DNA of 64,000 nt from Paenibacillus dendritiformis (GCF_015845845.1 NZ_LDIG01000050.1:1-64000), one strand, 5' to 3'. Counted from the first letter of the stretch, positions 42,794 to 51,721 are shown. A program made the numbers and translations. Notes: a model not told the origin generated them from the letters alone.

Positions 42794-44570
42794 ATGGAGA
42801 TCAAGGTTACATTTCCAGACAATTCGAACAGGAGGTATACGCAAGGCACGACCATCGCGGACGTGGCGGCTTCGATCGGCGCCAGCTTGAAGAAGCAGGC
42901 CATTGCCGGCAAAATAGACGGCGCGCTCGTGGATCTGAACCGGACGATCGAGCATGACAGCCTTGTCGAAATCATTGCGCAGGACAGCCCGGAAGGGCTC
43001 GGCATCCTGCGCCACAGTACGGCGCATGTCATGGCGCAAGCCATTCAGCGGATATATGGAGCCGATCGAGCGGCAAGTGGTCAGCCGCGAGGAAGCGCTG
43101 CGGCTATTTGAACAACGGGAAGAGCCGTTGAAGCTGGAATTGATTCATGATTTGCCTGCGGACGCGGTCATCAGCCTTTATAAGCAGGGCGAATTTGTTG
43201 ATTTGTGCCGCGGTCCGCATCTGCCGTCCACCGGACGGATCAAGGCGTTCAAGCTGCAGAAGGTATCCGGGGCCTACTGGCGGGGCGACGCGAACAACAA
43301 AATGCTGCAGCGCATATACGGCACGGCCTTCGTGAAGCAGGAGCAGCTTGATGATCATCTGCACCGGCTGGAGGAGGCGAAGAAGCGCGATCACCGCAAG
43401 CTGGGCACGGAACTGGGCTTGTTCATGTTCTCCGAGGAAGCGCCGGGCATGCCGTTCTATTTGCCGAACGGGATGACGATTCGCACGGAACTGGAGAACT
43501 TCTCGCGCGAGCTGCAGCGGCAGCGCGGTTACGAGGAAGTGCGCACGCCGTTCATGATGAATAACCGGATGTGGGAGCAGTCGGGGCATTGGGATCATTA
43601 CAAGGACAATATGTACTTCACGAAGGTCGACGAGACGACATTTGCGCTGAAGCCGATGAACTGCCCGGGACATATGCTGATTTACAAACATGGCCTGCAC
43701 TCCTACCGCGAGCTGCCGATCCGGCTTGGCGAGTTCGGTCAAGTGCATCGCCACGAGATGTCGGGCGCCTTGAACGGCATGCTTCGCGTCCGCACATTCT
43801 GCCAGGATGACGCGCATATTTTCATCCGCCCGGATCAGATCGAAGGCGAGATCAACGAAGTCATGTCCTTGATTGACGAGCTCTACAACGTATTCGGCTT
43901 CGAGTACAAAATCGAATTGTCCACCCGGCCGGAGGATTCGATGGGATCGGAGGAACTGTGGAACGAGGCGGAGCGGGCGCTGAAGCAGGTGCTCGACCGA
44001 CGCGGCGTCGATTATCGGATTAACGAAGGAGACGGCGCCTTCTACGGGCCTAAAATCGACTTCCATATCCTCGACGCCCTGAAGCGGAGCTGGCAGTGCG
44101 GAACGATTCAACTGGACTTCCAGATGCCGGAGAAATTCGATCTCGCCTATATCGGCGAGGACAGCCAGAAGCATCGCCCGGTCGTAATCCATCGCGCGAT
44201 GTACGGTTCCATCGACCGGTTCATCGGGATCTTGACCGAGCACTATGCCGGCGCGTTCCCGCTGTGGCTGGCGCCCGTTCAAGCGAATGTGCTCCCTGTA
44301 TCCGAGAAGTTCACGGATTATGCGCTTCAGGTGAAGCAGGCGCTCGCAGCGCGCGGCATCCGAGCCGAAGTCGATGGCCGCAATGAACGGCTCGGCTTCA
44401 AAATACGGGATGCCCAGCGCGGCAAAATTCCGTACATGCTCGTCGTCGGGGAGCAGGAGCAGCGGGATGGAAGCGTGTCTGTGCGCAAGCGGGGCGAGGG
44501 CGATCTCGGATCGCAATCCGTTCGCGAGCTGGCGGAGGTTATTGAGAAGGAAATAGGAAATAGACAGTGA
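42794..44570 (+). pseudogene. thrS: Threonyl-tRNA synthetase with internal deletion and frameshift
   Basis: The frame starting ATG 42794 encodes the TGS domain (VTFPDNSNRRYTQGTTIADV) and the start of the editing domain (RHSTAHVMAQAIQRIYG). It then jumps at about 43058-43062 directly to PIERQVVSREEALRLFEQRE in the +1 frame, which is intact to the stop at 44570. A normal ThrS has about 45 residues between those points. The deletion (roughly 130 bases, not a multiple of three) removes part of the N2 editing domain and breaks the frame. Downstream motifs are complete: CRGPHLP, class II motifs NCPGHMLIYK, RVRTFCQDDAHIF, and the anticodon-binding domain. An intact copy must exist elsewhere in the genome. 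Confidence 0.92.
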
Positions 44571-44591
44571 AAGAAAGGGAGATGAGTGGCG

Positions 44592-45167
44592 ATGAACCAG
44601 GATGGCGAACACGCGTTCAAGCGGCTCGATGCACAGCAGCTTGCCGCCATTCGTCAATTGGCTGACCTATGCAATGAGCATGACGGAATCATTCTGAAGC
44701 TGAACTGGGAGATGCTGCAAGACCGGAAGGACGATGCGATCATTGCTTTTCTGTATTACGCAGGCGGGCAAGTTGTCGGATTTCTGGGCCTGTATCAATT
44801 CCGATCGTCCGAAGTGGAAGTGAGCGGAATGGTGCATCCGCAGTATCGCCGCCAAGGCATATTCGGCAAGCTGGTTCGCGCCGCTCAGGAGGAATGCATC
44901 CGCCGGAATACAGGGAAGCTTATCTTCATCTGCGAGCGGCGCTCGGACTCCGGTCGGGCATATGCGGAGAGCGAAGGAGCGAGATACAACTTCTCGGAAT
45001 ACTGGATGCAGCTCGGCGGGTGGAATGAAGCGGCGGGCGCAGCTCTCGAGGTGGCGGTGGAGAATGAGAATGCGCTTGGGTTGTACACATCCTGCGGCTT
45101 CCGAATCCGCAATGCGAACGACTATTATGACCTGGATCTGCCAGCGGGGAAGCCGCGGACTGAATAG
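44592..45167 (+). CDS. GNAT acetyltransferase, shortened two-domain form
   Basis: This gene encodes 191 residues; ATG 44592 has GGGAG 10 bases upstream. The first GNAT domain is complete, with VHPQYRRQGIFGKLVRAAQE as the acetyl-CoA loop, through ARYNFSEYWMQL. Then GGWNEAAGAA leads straight into the last strand-helix of a second GNAT domain (LEVAVENENALGLYTSCGF). Relatives I know of this type have two full GNAT domains and about 290 residues, so an in-frame loss of roughly 100 residues is inferred. The first domain could remain active. Confidence 0.75.
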   Translation: MNQDGEHAFKRLDAQQLAAIRQLADLCNEHDGIILKLNWEMLQDRKDDAIIAFLYYAGGQVVGFLGLYQFRSSEVEVSGMVHPQYRRQGIFGKLVRAAQEECIRRNTGKLIFICERRSDSGRAYAESEGARYNFSEYWMQLGGWNEAAGAALEVAVENENALGLYTSCGFRIRNANDYYDLDLPAGKPRTE

Positions 45168-45355
45168 GAACGGGACGCGTTCCGGACCGGATATGCTGAA
45201 GATCGCTTCCCATTACTCTGAAATTCCGTTACACTAAAAGAAATGGGTCCACTCCAATAACCGCCGCCAATGCATACGTCGGCGACGATATCAAGAAGAT
45301 AGCCCCTTGCGCCTTCCGGCGGACGAGGGGCTGTTCCATGTCCGGAGGAATGAAC

Positions 45356-45706
45356 ATGCAATTGATACAGCCAGAGAAGGTGCAGCATGTGCTGCAATTA
45401 TGGCGAGAGAAGCCGCTATATCTCCATCTCGAGATGACGACCGGGGCCTATGCGTCTCATCGCGACAAGACGAAGCACACCGCTTCCGCCTTCGTTACCA
45501 ATACCGTCATCCGCTATGCCGAAGGCTCGATCGCCGGGAAGGGACCGTACCGGGTCGGACTGAAGACGCCGGACGGCTGGGTGTACGCGGAAGGCTTGAC
45601 CCATTGGGACGAGCAAGCACACGCGCACGCCAGGCTGATTATGGCGGGCCATGATCGGGAGGGCAGACTGATCGTCAGTCTGCAGCTAAGCGAAGAACCA
45701 TTTTAA
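45356..45706 (+). CDS. yojF: YojF-family protein (DUF1806), BshB2 partner
   Basis: This gene encodes 116 residues. ATG 45356 has GGAGG 7 bases upstream; earlier in-frame ATGs lack spacing. It is a small barrel-like protein with PLYLHLEMTTGAYASHRDKT and KTPDGWVYAEGLTHWDEQ, the features of B. subtilis YojF. It always neighbours yojG/bshB2; the next gene is 27 bases away. Its role in bacillithiol metabolism is inferred from this constant pairing. Confidence 0.88.
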   Translation: MQLIQPEKVQHVLQLWREKPLYLHLEMTTGAYASHRDKTKHTASAFVTNTVIRYAEGSIAGKGPYRVGLKTPDGWVYAEGLTHWDEQAHAHARLIMAGHDREGRLIVSLQLSEEPF

Positions 45707-45733
45707 GATGACGAAGAGGAGAGCAGACATCTT

Positions 45734-46414
45734 ATGAACAGACAGCGTCATATTGCCGTCATCCTGCCGCATCCGGATGACGAAGGGATCATCGCCGGCA
45801 CATTGGCCGCGCATATTCATCAAGGAGCGGCTGTCACTTACGCCTGCCTCACGTTAGGGGAGATGGGGCGGAATATGGGCGATCCTCCGTTCGCGAACCG
45901 GGCTACGCTGCCGCTCATCCGCAAGGGAGAGCTGGAGGAAGGGTGCCGCCGCATCGGAATTCGCGATCTGCGGCTGTGGGGATACCGTGACAAAACGATA
46001 GAATTCGAAGACGAAGAGAAGCTCGCGGACCGGATCGAAGCCTTGTTGGCGGAATTGGAGCCCGAATGCGTCTATACCTTCTATCCCGGGTACAGCGTTC
46101 ATCCGGACCATGACGCAACCGGGGCCGCCGTCGTCCGGGCCGTGGGGCGGATAGCGGCGGACAAGCGTCCCCGCGTTCTGTGCATCGCGATTGCGTCCGG
46201 CCGAGAGAAGCTGCTCGGCCCGCCGGACGAGATTCACGATGTCAGCGATTATGTCGAGCAGAAGATTCATGCGATTCATGCGCACAAAACCCAGGTCCGG
46301 CACCTGCTTGGCGGCGGAACGCTGGATGATCCGTCGTTCCGGGCTCGATACAGCCGGGAATTGTTCTGGAGGTATCGCTTCCCCGAGGAAGGACAAGGGG
46401 CCCCCCTGGAATAG
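45734..46414 (+). CDS. bshB2: Bacillithiol biosynthesis deacetylase BshB2
   Basis: This gene encodes 226 residues. It belongs to the LmbE/PIG-L deacetylase family: zinc ligands in ILPHPDDEG (H, D, D) and in YSVHPDHDATG (H), with LGEMGRN following. It removes the acetyl group from GlcNAc-malate (or an S-conjugate) in bacillithiol synthesis, the second, backup deacetylase of Bacillales. The pairing with yojF and the 27-base gap point to one operon. It is a strong marker for a bacillithiol-making Firmicute. Confidence 0.93.
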   Translation: MNRQRHIAVILPHPDDEGIIAGTLAAHIHQGAAVTYACLTLGEMGRNMGDPPFANRATLPLIRKGELEEGCRRIGIRDLRLWGYRDKTIEFEDEEKLADRIEALLAELEPECVYTFYPGYSVHPDHDATGAAVVRAVGRIAADKRPRVLCIAIASGREKLLGPPDEIHDVSDYVEQKIHAIHAHKTQVRHLLGGGTLDDPSFRARYSRELFWRYRFPEEGQGAPLE

Positions 46415-46497
46415 GCGGAGCTTGTCCAATCGCCTTTCCAGCCCGAAGGGACGTTACAGCGGCCCGCTTGTGCAGATGCCCGGGAGGGACGGCATGC

Positions 46498-47615
46498 CTA
46501 TGCATAGGAGCTGCCGTCCCATTGATAGAACGCGAGCAAGTCTTGATCCGGTTCAATTCCAATCCCCGCTCCTTCCGGAAGGGTGACGGCGCCGTTCTCC
46601 GGCCGCAGCGGGACAAGGCGGGTGAACGGATTGTCCATCACGTCCCATTCCACCGGCTCGATCGAATCGTTTTCCATTTTGGTCCATGGCTCGATACATG
46701 CCTGGGCGAACATGGCGTACAAGCGGGACAGCGCCCCGTCATAGGCGTGCGGAGCCGCGCGCATGCCGAAGGTGCGCGCCATGCACAGCGTGTGCCTGTA
46801 CTCGTCGATCCCGGTCAAATGCAGCGGATCCGGCGTAATGATATCCAGCGCCCGGCGCATCAGCAAGGGCAGGAAGGCCGCCGCCGACCCGAGATTTTCG
46901 CCCCCGGCTATCGGCACGGCGATCCGCTGTCTCAGCAGCGCGTACTCTTCGACTTGCTTGATAGGAAGCGGCTCCTCCAGCCACATCAGATTGGACCACG
47001 ACTGCAGCAGCGGCTGCCATTGCAGCGCCGCCGCGGCGTCATAGCTCTGATTCGCGTCGAGGGCCAATCCGATGCCGCCCGAGAGCAGCTTCTGCACCTC
47101 CTGCACATGCTCCTGATCCTCGGCGACAGACTTTCCGCCGATTTTTAGCTTGATCTTGTCAAACCCGTCGCTCAATGCTTTTTCCACTTGCTGCAGGGAA
47201 AGCCGCTTCCAATCCGCTTCTTCGCTGTAGGATTGGAAAGACGCATAGACGGGCACACGATTCCGATGCTTGCCGCCCCACAGTCGCACACCGACAGGCC
47301 GCACGCTCGGGCCATAATTTCTGTGCAGGCCATGCTGACGGCTGCAGCCGCGCGCGAATGCCAATTCTGGATCGTGCGCAGCCAGACGCCGCGCTCGGCG
47401 ACCGGCTTGCCTGTCAAAAAAGGAATAATCCGTTCATGGAAGCCGGAGTGCAGCGTCGGCAGCCAGTCGGCGCATTCTCCCCATCCGGTAACGCCGGTGT
47501 CGGTTGTCAGCCGGATAAGATAACTCGTCCGGTACATTTTAGGGCCATTGGCATCGCCATATGGCCGGGCAAGACGATAGAAGAGCGGAAAGGTCTCGAT
47601 CTGTTGTATCCGCAA
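46498..47615 (-). pseudogene. Enolase-superfamily (mandelate racemase/muconate lactonizing type) gene with a one-base frameshift
   Basis: The frame from ATG 47615 encodes the N-terminal capping domain ([40 protein letters not shown]). At about 47284 a base appears to be missing: GTGTGCGA(C)CTGTGGGGC. The protein continues in another frame as [20 protein letters not shown] with the K-x-K lysines (KIKLKIGG), DANQ, WLEEPL, GGEN and HAYDG metal/base motifs to the stop at 46498. Restoring the base gives ~373 residues, normal for acid-sugar dehydratases or dipeptide epimerases. The reaction is unknown. As drawn it is inactive; a sequencing error cannot be excluded. Confidence 0.87.
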
Positions 47616-47697
47616 GAAATGGCTCCTCCTTACATATCGTTTTGCCGCTTAGTATGTGCCGGGACGGCCATTTTATGAAGAAACAGGAAATTGCGCC

Positions 47698-48081
47698 TTA
47701 ACGGGAGATTTCATTCCCCGTTCTGCCTTCATAATGATGGACGTGGGGCGTGCTTCCATTCACTGTCGTGGCGCCTTCGAACATATGAATATGCCCGCCC
47801 CCGGGCAGGGGAATGGCCGGGCCCGTCGTGCCTCTGATAATATGCGAATGTCCGGCATCGAATGAGGTTTCCGCGTAATATTGATGCGTATGCTGAACTC
47901 CGCTCGGAGCTGCTTCCGTCGTTCCGGCGTATTTATGCCGATGACCGAAATCCACGGACGTCACGCCGGAAAATTCATGCACATGCACAGGTCTCCCATT
48001 CCACGAAGTAATATATAACTTGTGGGAGTGCATGTTTCCCTCCTCGCTATGATGCACAAATCCGGTAATCGGAACTTCCAT
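47698..48081 (-). CDS. ymaF: YmaF-family protein
   Basis: This gene encodes 127 residues with an AAGGAG site 9 bases before ATG 48081. It is very rich in histidine and glycine, organised as repeating strands ending in HVHEFSG, HRHKYAGTTE, HTHQYYAETS, HSHIIRGTTG, HIHMFEGAT and HVHHYEGRTG. This regular ~20-residue repeat with H-x-H pairs is that of B. subtilis YmaF, which has no known role; the histidines look suited to binding metal. Confidence 0.88.
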   Translation of the reverse strand: MEVPITGFVHHSEEGNMHSHKLYITSWNGRPVHVHEFSGVTSVDFGHRHKYAGTTEAAPSGVQHTHQYYAETSFDAGHSHIIRGTTGPAIPLPGGGHIHMFEGATTVNGSTPHVHHYEGRTGNEISR

Positions 48082-48170
48082 GATCGCAATCTCCTTCCAT
48101 CGATGATTACCCATATCGTATGATGGGGGCAGTTCGATGTTACCGCGGAAGTCAAGCAATTTTGTGGAGT

Positions 48171-49568
48171 TCACAGCCACTCTCCGAATTTGCGGATATA
48201 CCAGGTCTTGACCGTCTGAGTCAGCACGCAATAACAGAGCAACGTAGCGATAAGCCAAGGGAAGAACGACAGCGGCAGCGGCACAAGGCCGATGGCGGAC
48301 CCCATTCCGGTAAAAGGAAGCGCGATTCCGCATGCCATGACCAGCCCTGTGAGCAGCAGGACGGGAACGCTGGCCGTGCTTTGGACAAATGGAATTTTCT
48401 CGGTGCGGATCATATGCACGATCAGCGTCTGCGACAGCAAGCCCTCGATGAACCAGCCGGAATGGAACAAGGCTTGCTGGTCTGCGGAATTGGCCGAGAA
48501 GACGTACCACATCAAGGCATATGTCGCAATATCGAAGATCGAGCTGATCGGGCCGATAAACACCATAAATCTGCTGATCGACTTGGCATTCCATTTTTGC
48601 GGCTTCCGCAAATACTCTTTATCCAACGTGTCCCATGGAATCGAGAGCTGGGACATATCATAAAACAGATTTTGCAGCAGCAAATGAATCGGCAGCATCG
48701 GCAGGAAGGGAAGGAAGGCGCTGGCGGCCAGAACGCTGAACATATTGCCGAAGTTGGAGCTGGCGGTCATCTTAATATATTTGATCATGTTGCCGAACGT
48801 CTTCCGCCCTTCGATGACGCCTCGCTCCAGCACCATCAAGCTTTTTTCCAGCAAAATCATGTCCGCCGATTCCTTGGCGATATCGACCGCGGTATCGACG
48901 GAAATGCCTACATCCGCTTCCTTCAGCGACACGGCGTCATTGATTCCGTCGCCCATGAACCCGACCGTATGGCCTCTGCTTTTGAGGACGCGAACGATTC
49001 GCGCTTTTTACAGCGGATTGATTTTGGCGAACACCGTGGTCAGCTCAGCGATCTCGGCCAACTGCTCATCCGTCAGGGCATCCACGGCGTCTCCAATCAG
49101 AACCGCCTCGGTGCGGATCCCGACATCCTTGCATACTTTGCAGGCGACGGCCGCATTGTCTCCCGTGATAACTTTCACATTGACCCCGTTGTCTGCCAGC
49201 GGTCCGGGCGGACCGGAATTCCTGGGTGAACGTAATGATAACACTGACGGTACCATCGTTGATATAATGAGAACGGCTTGAATATCCTGGTCGGCGATAT
49301 AAGAAAAGGCCCCCAGGAAGAGCAGTATCAAAATAAATGGGTTGGCAAAGCACGACGCCAGTTGAATATACCAAGCAGGCGGCTTGCCGCGAGCTGCCTG
49401 ATTTTTGCCGCAATGCTCAATCCGCGCCTTCGCTTCGGCTTCGGTCAGACCTTGAGGGCGGGTGTTCCATTCTTCTATAACGTCTTCTTCCAGCGAGATG
49501 GATGCCTGAATGAGGCGCTGCGCGATTTTTTGACCCAGATCATCTTTGATTTTCGCTTTACGTGCCAT
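48171..49568 (-). pseudogene. mgtA: Magnesium-translocating P-type ATPase (MgtA), deleted and carrying a nonsense codon
   Basis: The start ATG 49568 (GGAGG site) gives a normal MgtA N-terminus (EEWNTRPQGLTEAEAKARIE, FANPFILILLFLGAFSYIAD). At about 49235-49200 a frame change and deletion join the second membrane segment region (a frame reading VSVIITFTQEFRS) to LADNGVNVKVITGDNAA of the P domain. The phosphorylation site DKTGT and nucleotide domain, roughly 430 residues, are gone. A TAA at 49010-49008 replaces what should be a Gln codon (NPL[16 protein letters not shown]). The rest, from [12 protein letters not shown] to the last six membrane segments, is intact to 48171. Not functional. Confidence 0.92.
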
Positions 49569-49633
49569 TGCAAATTCCTCCTCTCGCAGGTCATCACAGA
49601 CTCCCTACGGTATCGATTCGTTTTGAACATACA

Positions 49634-49666
49634 TAAAAAAGCTCCCCCTGTAATCCAGAGGGAGCC
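49634..49666 (-). terminator. Terminator between the M-box region and mgtA
   Basis: On the minus strand GGCTCCCTCTG pairs with CAGGGGGAGC around GATTA, followed by TTTTTT (49640-49635). It would end transcripts from the M-box before the mgtA start at 49568. Confidence 0.85.
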
Positions 49667-49692
49667 GGAACCGTATACCGATGCCGCTCAAG

Positions 49693-49848
49693 TCACATAC
49701 GCATACTTAAATAAACCCGCCGCCATCGATTTTTTTCGGGGGAATATAATAAGTCGGGTATCGCTTGAAGAGCGGCAAGCAGACGGCTCTTCCTCAGTAC
49801 AGGATGTTGGCGCCTATGCGGCTGATGGCTGCTCGATCCGCTGTCCAT
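49693..49848 (-). pseudogene. Possible frameshifted small ORF downstream of the M-box
   Basis: ATG 49848 has GGGGG 9 bases upstream and opens 51 codons. Near 49770 the other frame reads RYPTYYIPPKKIDGGGFI then stops, which looks much more like protein than the frame in use. One extra G in CAA-G-CGA would join the two into a ~46-residue peptide. This is a tentative small gene under M-box control, lying between the riboswitch terminator and a second terminator. Confidence 0.35.
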
Positions 49849-49875
49849 GGACATATTCCCCCTTTATCAACAGAT

Positions 49876-50103
49876 AATAAAAACCTCCAGCAGAGCTAGA
49901 GGGTTGAATACGCGCAGAAATAGAGACTACAACGTCTATTGCTCCCCCTAGTCTAGTTTTAGCACTATACAACGTAAAGAGCGGCCGCTCTTAGCCACCT
50001 TAAGAAAAGCCTTAATCCGGCAGTTCCTGTTCTACCCATTGGCATCTTTCGATATTTCCGGGCAGTGGCCTATGTTCGTATAGGAGCCTCACCTAACGAG
50101 GAT
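49876..50103 (-). promoter_or_regulatory. M-box (ykoK leader) magnesium riboswitch with terminator
   Basis: Minus strand from 50103: CTCGTTAGGTGAGGCTCCTA, then CCACTGCCCGGAAATATCGA, AAGATGCCAATGGGTAGAAC and AGTGCTAAAAC, in the order of the ykoK/M-box consensus. It closes with GGGGGAGC near 49942. A terminator stem (AACCTCCAGC / GCTAGAGGGTT region, 49882-49905) and T-run (49881-49876) follow. High Mg2+ favours termination. The regulated Mg2+ ATPase gene downstream is dead. Confidence 0.93.
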
Positions 50104-50123
50104 TTTATGAAATTTACGTTGTT

Positions 50124-50153
50124 ATCACATGTCTTGTTTCATCCGTTTGTCAA
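50124..50153 (-). promoter_or_regulatory. Promoter of the M-box transcript
   Basis: TTGACA (50153-50148) and TGTGAT (50129-50124) on the minus strand are 18 bases apart and place the start just upstream of the M-box. Confidence 0.65.
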
Positions 50154-50180
50154 TGATAAGGAGCGAAATGGAAATAATTA

Positions 50181-50408
50181 TTATCTTCTAGATTTTCTCC
50201 GTTTTCTTGTGCTGGAGCAAAATACATCCTTCTCTTTTACGGAATAGACATGCTTGAACACCGGCACGCAGAAATGTTGATTAATGACCTCGATCTGATG
50301 AATCACGTCGACCTGCTGCGGATGGTACGTTTTGTTGAAGATATATTGCGGCGGATCGAAAACCGCTTTTGTCGGGCAAAACTCTTCGCCTTTGCATCCA
50401 TGAGACAT
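50181..50408 (-). CDS. CotD-like spore coat protein
   Basis: This gene encodes 75 residues; ATG 50408 follows GAGGAG at 10 bases. The sequence CPTKAVFDPPQYIFNKTYHP, then QVDVIHQIEVINQHFCVPVF and KHVYSVKE, has the Pro-Gln-Tyr, His-Pro and Ile-Glu-Val-x-N-x-His spacing I associate with CotD-family coat proteins. The basic tail (STRKRRKSRR) is unusual for the family. It supports a spore-forming host. Monocistronic; a sporulation sigma factor promoter was not identified. Confidence 0.72.
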   Translation of the reverse strand: MSHGCKGEEFCPTKAVFDPPQYIFNKTYHPQQVDVIHQIEVINQHFCVPVFKHVYSVKEKDVFCSSTRKRRKSRR

Positions 50409-50650
50409 GAGTCTCAGCTCCTCTCTCTCATTAATGTCGAACCTAATGGCATCATATGCAAGGCGTTTTGGTCTTGATTGGACATTCTACCCGCAGACAG
50501 CCACCTAGATTTTGATAGAAGCGGAAGGGGAGGGACATTTGCCGGCAAGGGGTTGAAAATAGAGAAAAGATATATGATACTACAGCGAGAGGGCAGGAAG
50601 AGGTTCATGAAGCCTCCTGCTCTACGAAGAGCGAAGCGGGGTTGACATCG
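50409..50650. other. Region between cotD and the barnase gene
   Basis: A possible promoter for the ribonuclease gene is TTGAAA (about 50553) with GATACT 17 bases later. A GCAGGA..TCCTGC hairpin lies just before the barnase ribosome site (about 50594-50620). Confidence 0.45.
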
Positions 50651-51082
50651 TTGAAAGTCATCAAATCCGTACTGGTCTTTCTATTGAGCCTGCTGCTGCT
50701 GGCCGGCTGCGGTCTTGACAGCAAACCGTCCGCCATTCCGGATTCGGGCAAGCAGGAGCTGACCGGCTTCGAAGAGGTTGCGAACTATATCAAGGCGCAC
50801 CACCAATTGCCGGATAACTTCATCACCAAGGAGGAAGCCAGGAGGTTGGGCTGGGATGCCCGCCAAGGCAATCTGCACGAGGTAGCTCCAGGCAAAAGCA
50901 TCGGGGGCGACATCTTCCGCAACCGGGAAGGGAAGCTGCCCAAGAAAAAGGGCAGAATCTGGTATGAAGCCGATATCAACTATACGAAGGGCCACCGGGG
51001 GAAGGATAGAATTTTATTTTCCAACGACGGGCTGATCTATAAGACCGAGGATCACTATGAGACGTTCGAACCGATAGAATGA
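50651..51082 (+). CDS. Barnase-type extracellular guanyl ribonuclease with lipoprotein signal
   Basis: This gene encodes 143 residues from TTG 50651 (AGCGGGG 10 bases upstream); the TTG at 50642 has no space. The signal peptide ends in LLAGC, a lipobox, so the enzyme may be lipid-anchored, unlike secreted barnase. The mature part aligns with barnase throughout: LPDNFITKEEA (Lys27), APGKSIGGDIFRNREGKLP, EADINY (general base Glu73), HRGKDRILFS (Arg83, Arg87) and DHYETF (general acid His102). It cleaves RNA after G. The stop overlaps the ATG of the upstream extension of barstar. Confidence 0.93.
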   Translation: MKVIKSVLVFLLSLLLLAGCGLDSKPSAIPDSGKQELTGFEEVANYIKAHHQLPDNFITKEEARRLGWDARQGNLHEVAPGKSIGGDIFRNREGKLPKKKGRIWYEADINYTKGHRGKDRILFSNDGLIYKTEDHYETFEPIE

Positions 51083-51099
51083 GAAAGGGGGGACGTTCC

Positions 51100-51375
51100 G
51101 TGCGCAACGTCGTCGTGGAGGGGAGCTCCATCGAGAGCAAGGAGCAGTTGCATGCGTTCCTGCAGGAAGCGCTGGAATTGCCGGAGCATTACGGCCGCAA
51201 CCTGGACGCGCTCTGGGATTGTCTGGCCGGGTATGTCGAGCTGCCGCTTACGGTCACCTGGCTCGATTATGAGGCAAGCGAGCAAAGATTGGGCGAGTAC
51301 GGCCGCAAGGTGTTCGAGCTGTTCGAAGAGGCGGCCGAGGAGATCGAAGGATTTTCATTTGTCGTCAAAGCTTGA
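51100..51375 (+). CDS. Barstar-type ribonuclease inhibitor
   Basis: This gene encodes 91 residues. GTG 51100 follows GAAAGGGGGGAC at 7 bases; an in-frame ATG at 51079 overlapping the barnase stop lacks a site. LPEHYGRNLDALWDCLAGYV matches barstar helix 2, including Asp35 and Asp39 that plug the barnase active site; Tyr29 is replaced by His. The cytosolic inhibitor protects the producer. The gene order nuclease-inhibitor with an overlap of possible frames suggests a single transcript. Confidence 0.95.
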   Translation: MRNVVVEGSSIESKEQLHAFLQEALELPEHYGRNLDALWDCLAGYVELPLTVTWLDYEASEQRLGEYGRKVFELFEEAAEEIEGFSFVVKA

Positions 51376-51659
51376 ATAGACGGACGGAAGGGCCGTCCAA
51401 ACACATAAAGAAACCGTTTCTGGGTCAGATGGAGGCATCGCCGTCATCATAGGCAAGGAACGGTTTTTTTGTGCATTTCGGGAGCCGGGAGCGGTCCAAT
51501 GAAGCCCGATGTTCCCGCGAAGAGAGGATGCTCTCCCGCCGAATTAGGATAACCGCGAAAACACGAGCTACAGCGAGGCAGGCAAAGAAAGTGCCGTTTG
51601 TAAACGCTGCCGTTTTCTTTAATCTTGCCAAAAAGGTATTTTTATGCCTTTCCGCTGCC
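51376..51659. other. Region upstream of the c-di-AMP riboswitches
   Basis: Apart from the terminator at 51411-51470, about 190 bases hold no convincing gene. A minus-strand ORF at 51425-51706 lacks a family match and crosses the terminator. Confidence 0.5.
51411..51470 (+). terminator. Terminator after barnase-barstar
   Basis: AAACCGTTTC (51411-51420) can pair with GGAACGGTTT (51457-51466), followed by TTTT. The long intervening loop can fold on its own. Confidence 0.65.
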
Positions 51660-51688
51660 TTTACAAAGCCTGGAGGCAAGCGTAATAT
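51660..51688 (+). promoter_or_regulatory. Promoter of the kdp leader
   Basis: TTTACA (51660-51665) and TAATAT (51683-51688) are 17 bases apart, about 34 bases ahead of the first riboswitch. Confidence 0.8.
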
Positions 51689-51721
51689 ACGATTCATGAA
51701 TTTCAAATATTTTCATTTCAC

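Noticed and set aside
43104-44657. 517-codon minus-strand ORF
   Set aside because: Antisense of the thrS catalytic part, which matches ThrS throughout.
45288-45334. Terminator-like hairpin before yojF
   Set aside because: AGCCCC..GGGGCT stem has no T-run on either strand; function not supported.
50065-50247. 60-codon plus-strand ORF
   Set aside because: It overlaps the M-box on the opposite strand and the end of the CotD-like gene, with no family match.
51425-51706. 93-codon minus-strand ORF
   Set aside because: It spans the barstar terminator and the kdp promoter and matches nothing.
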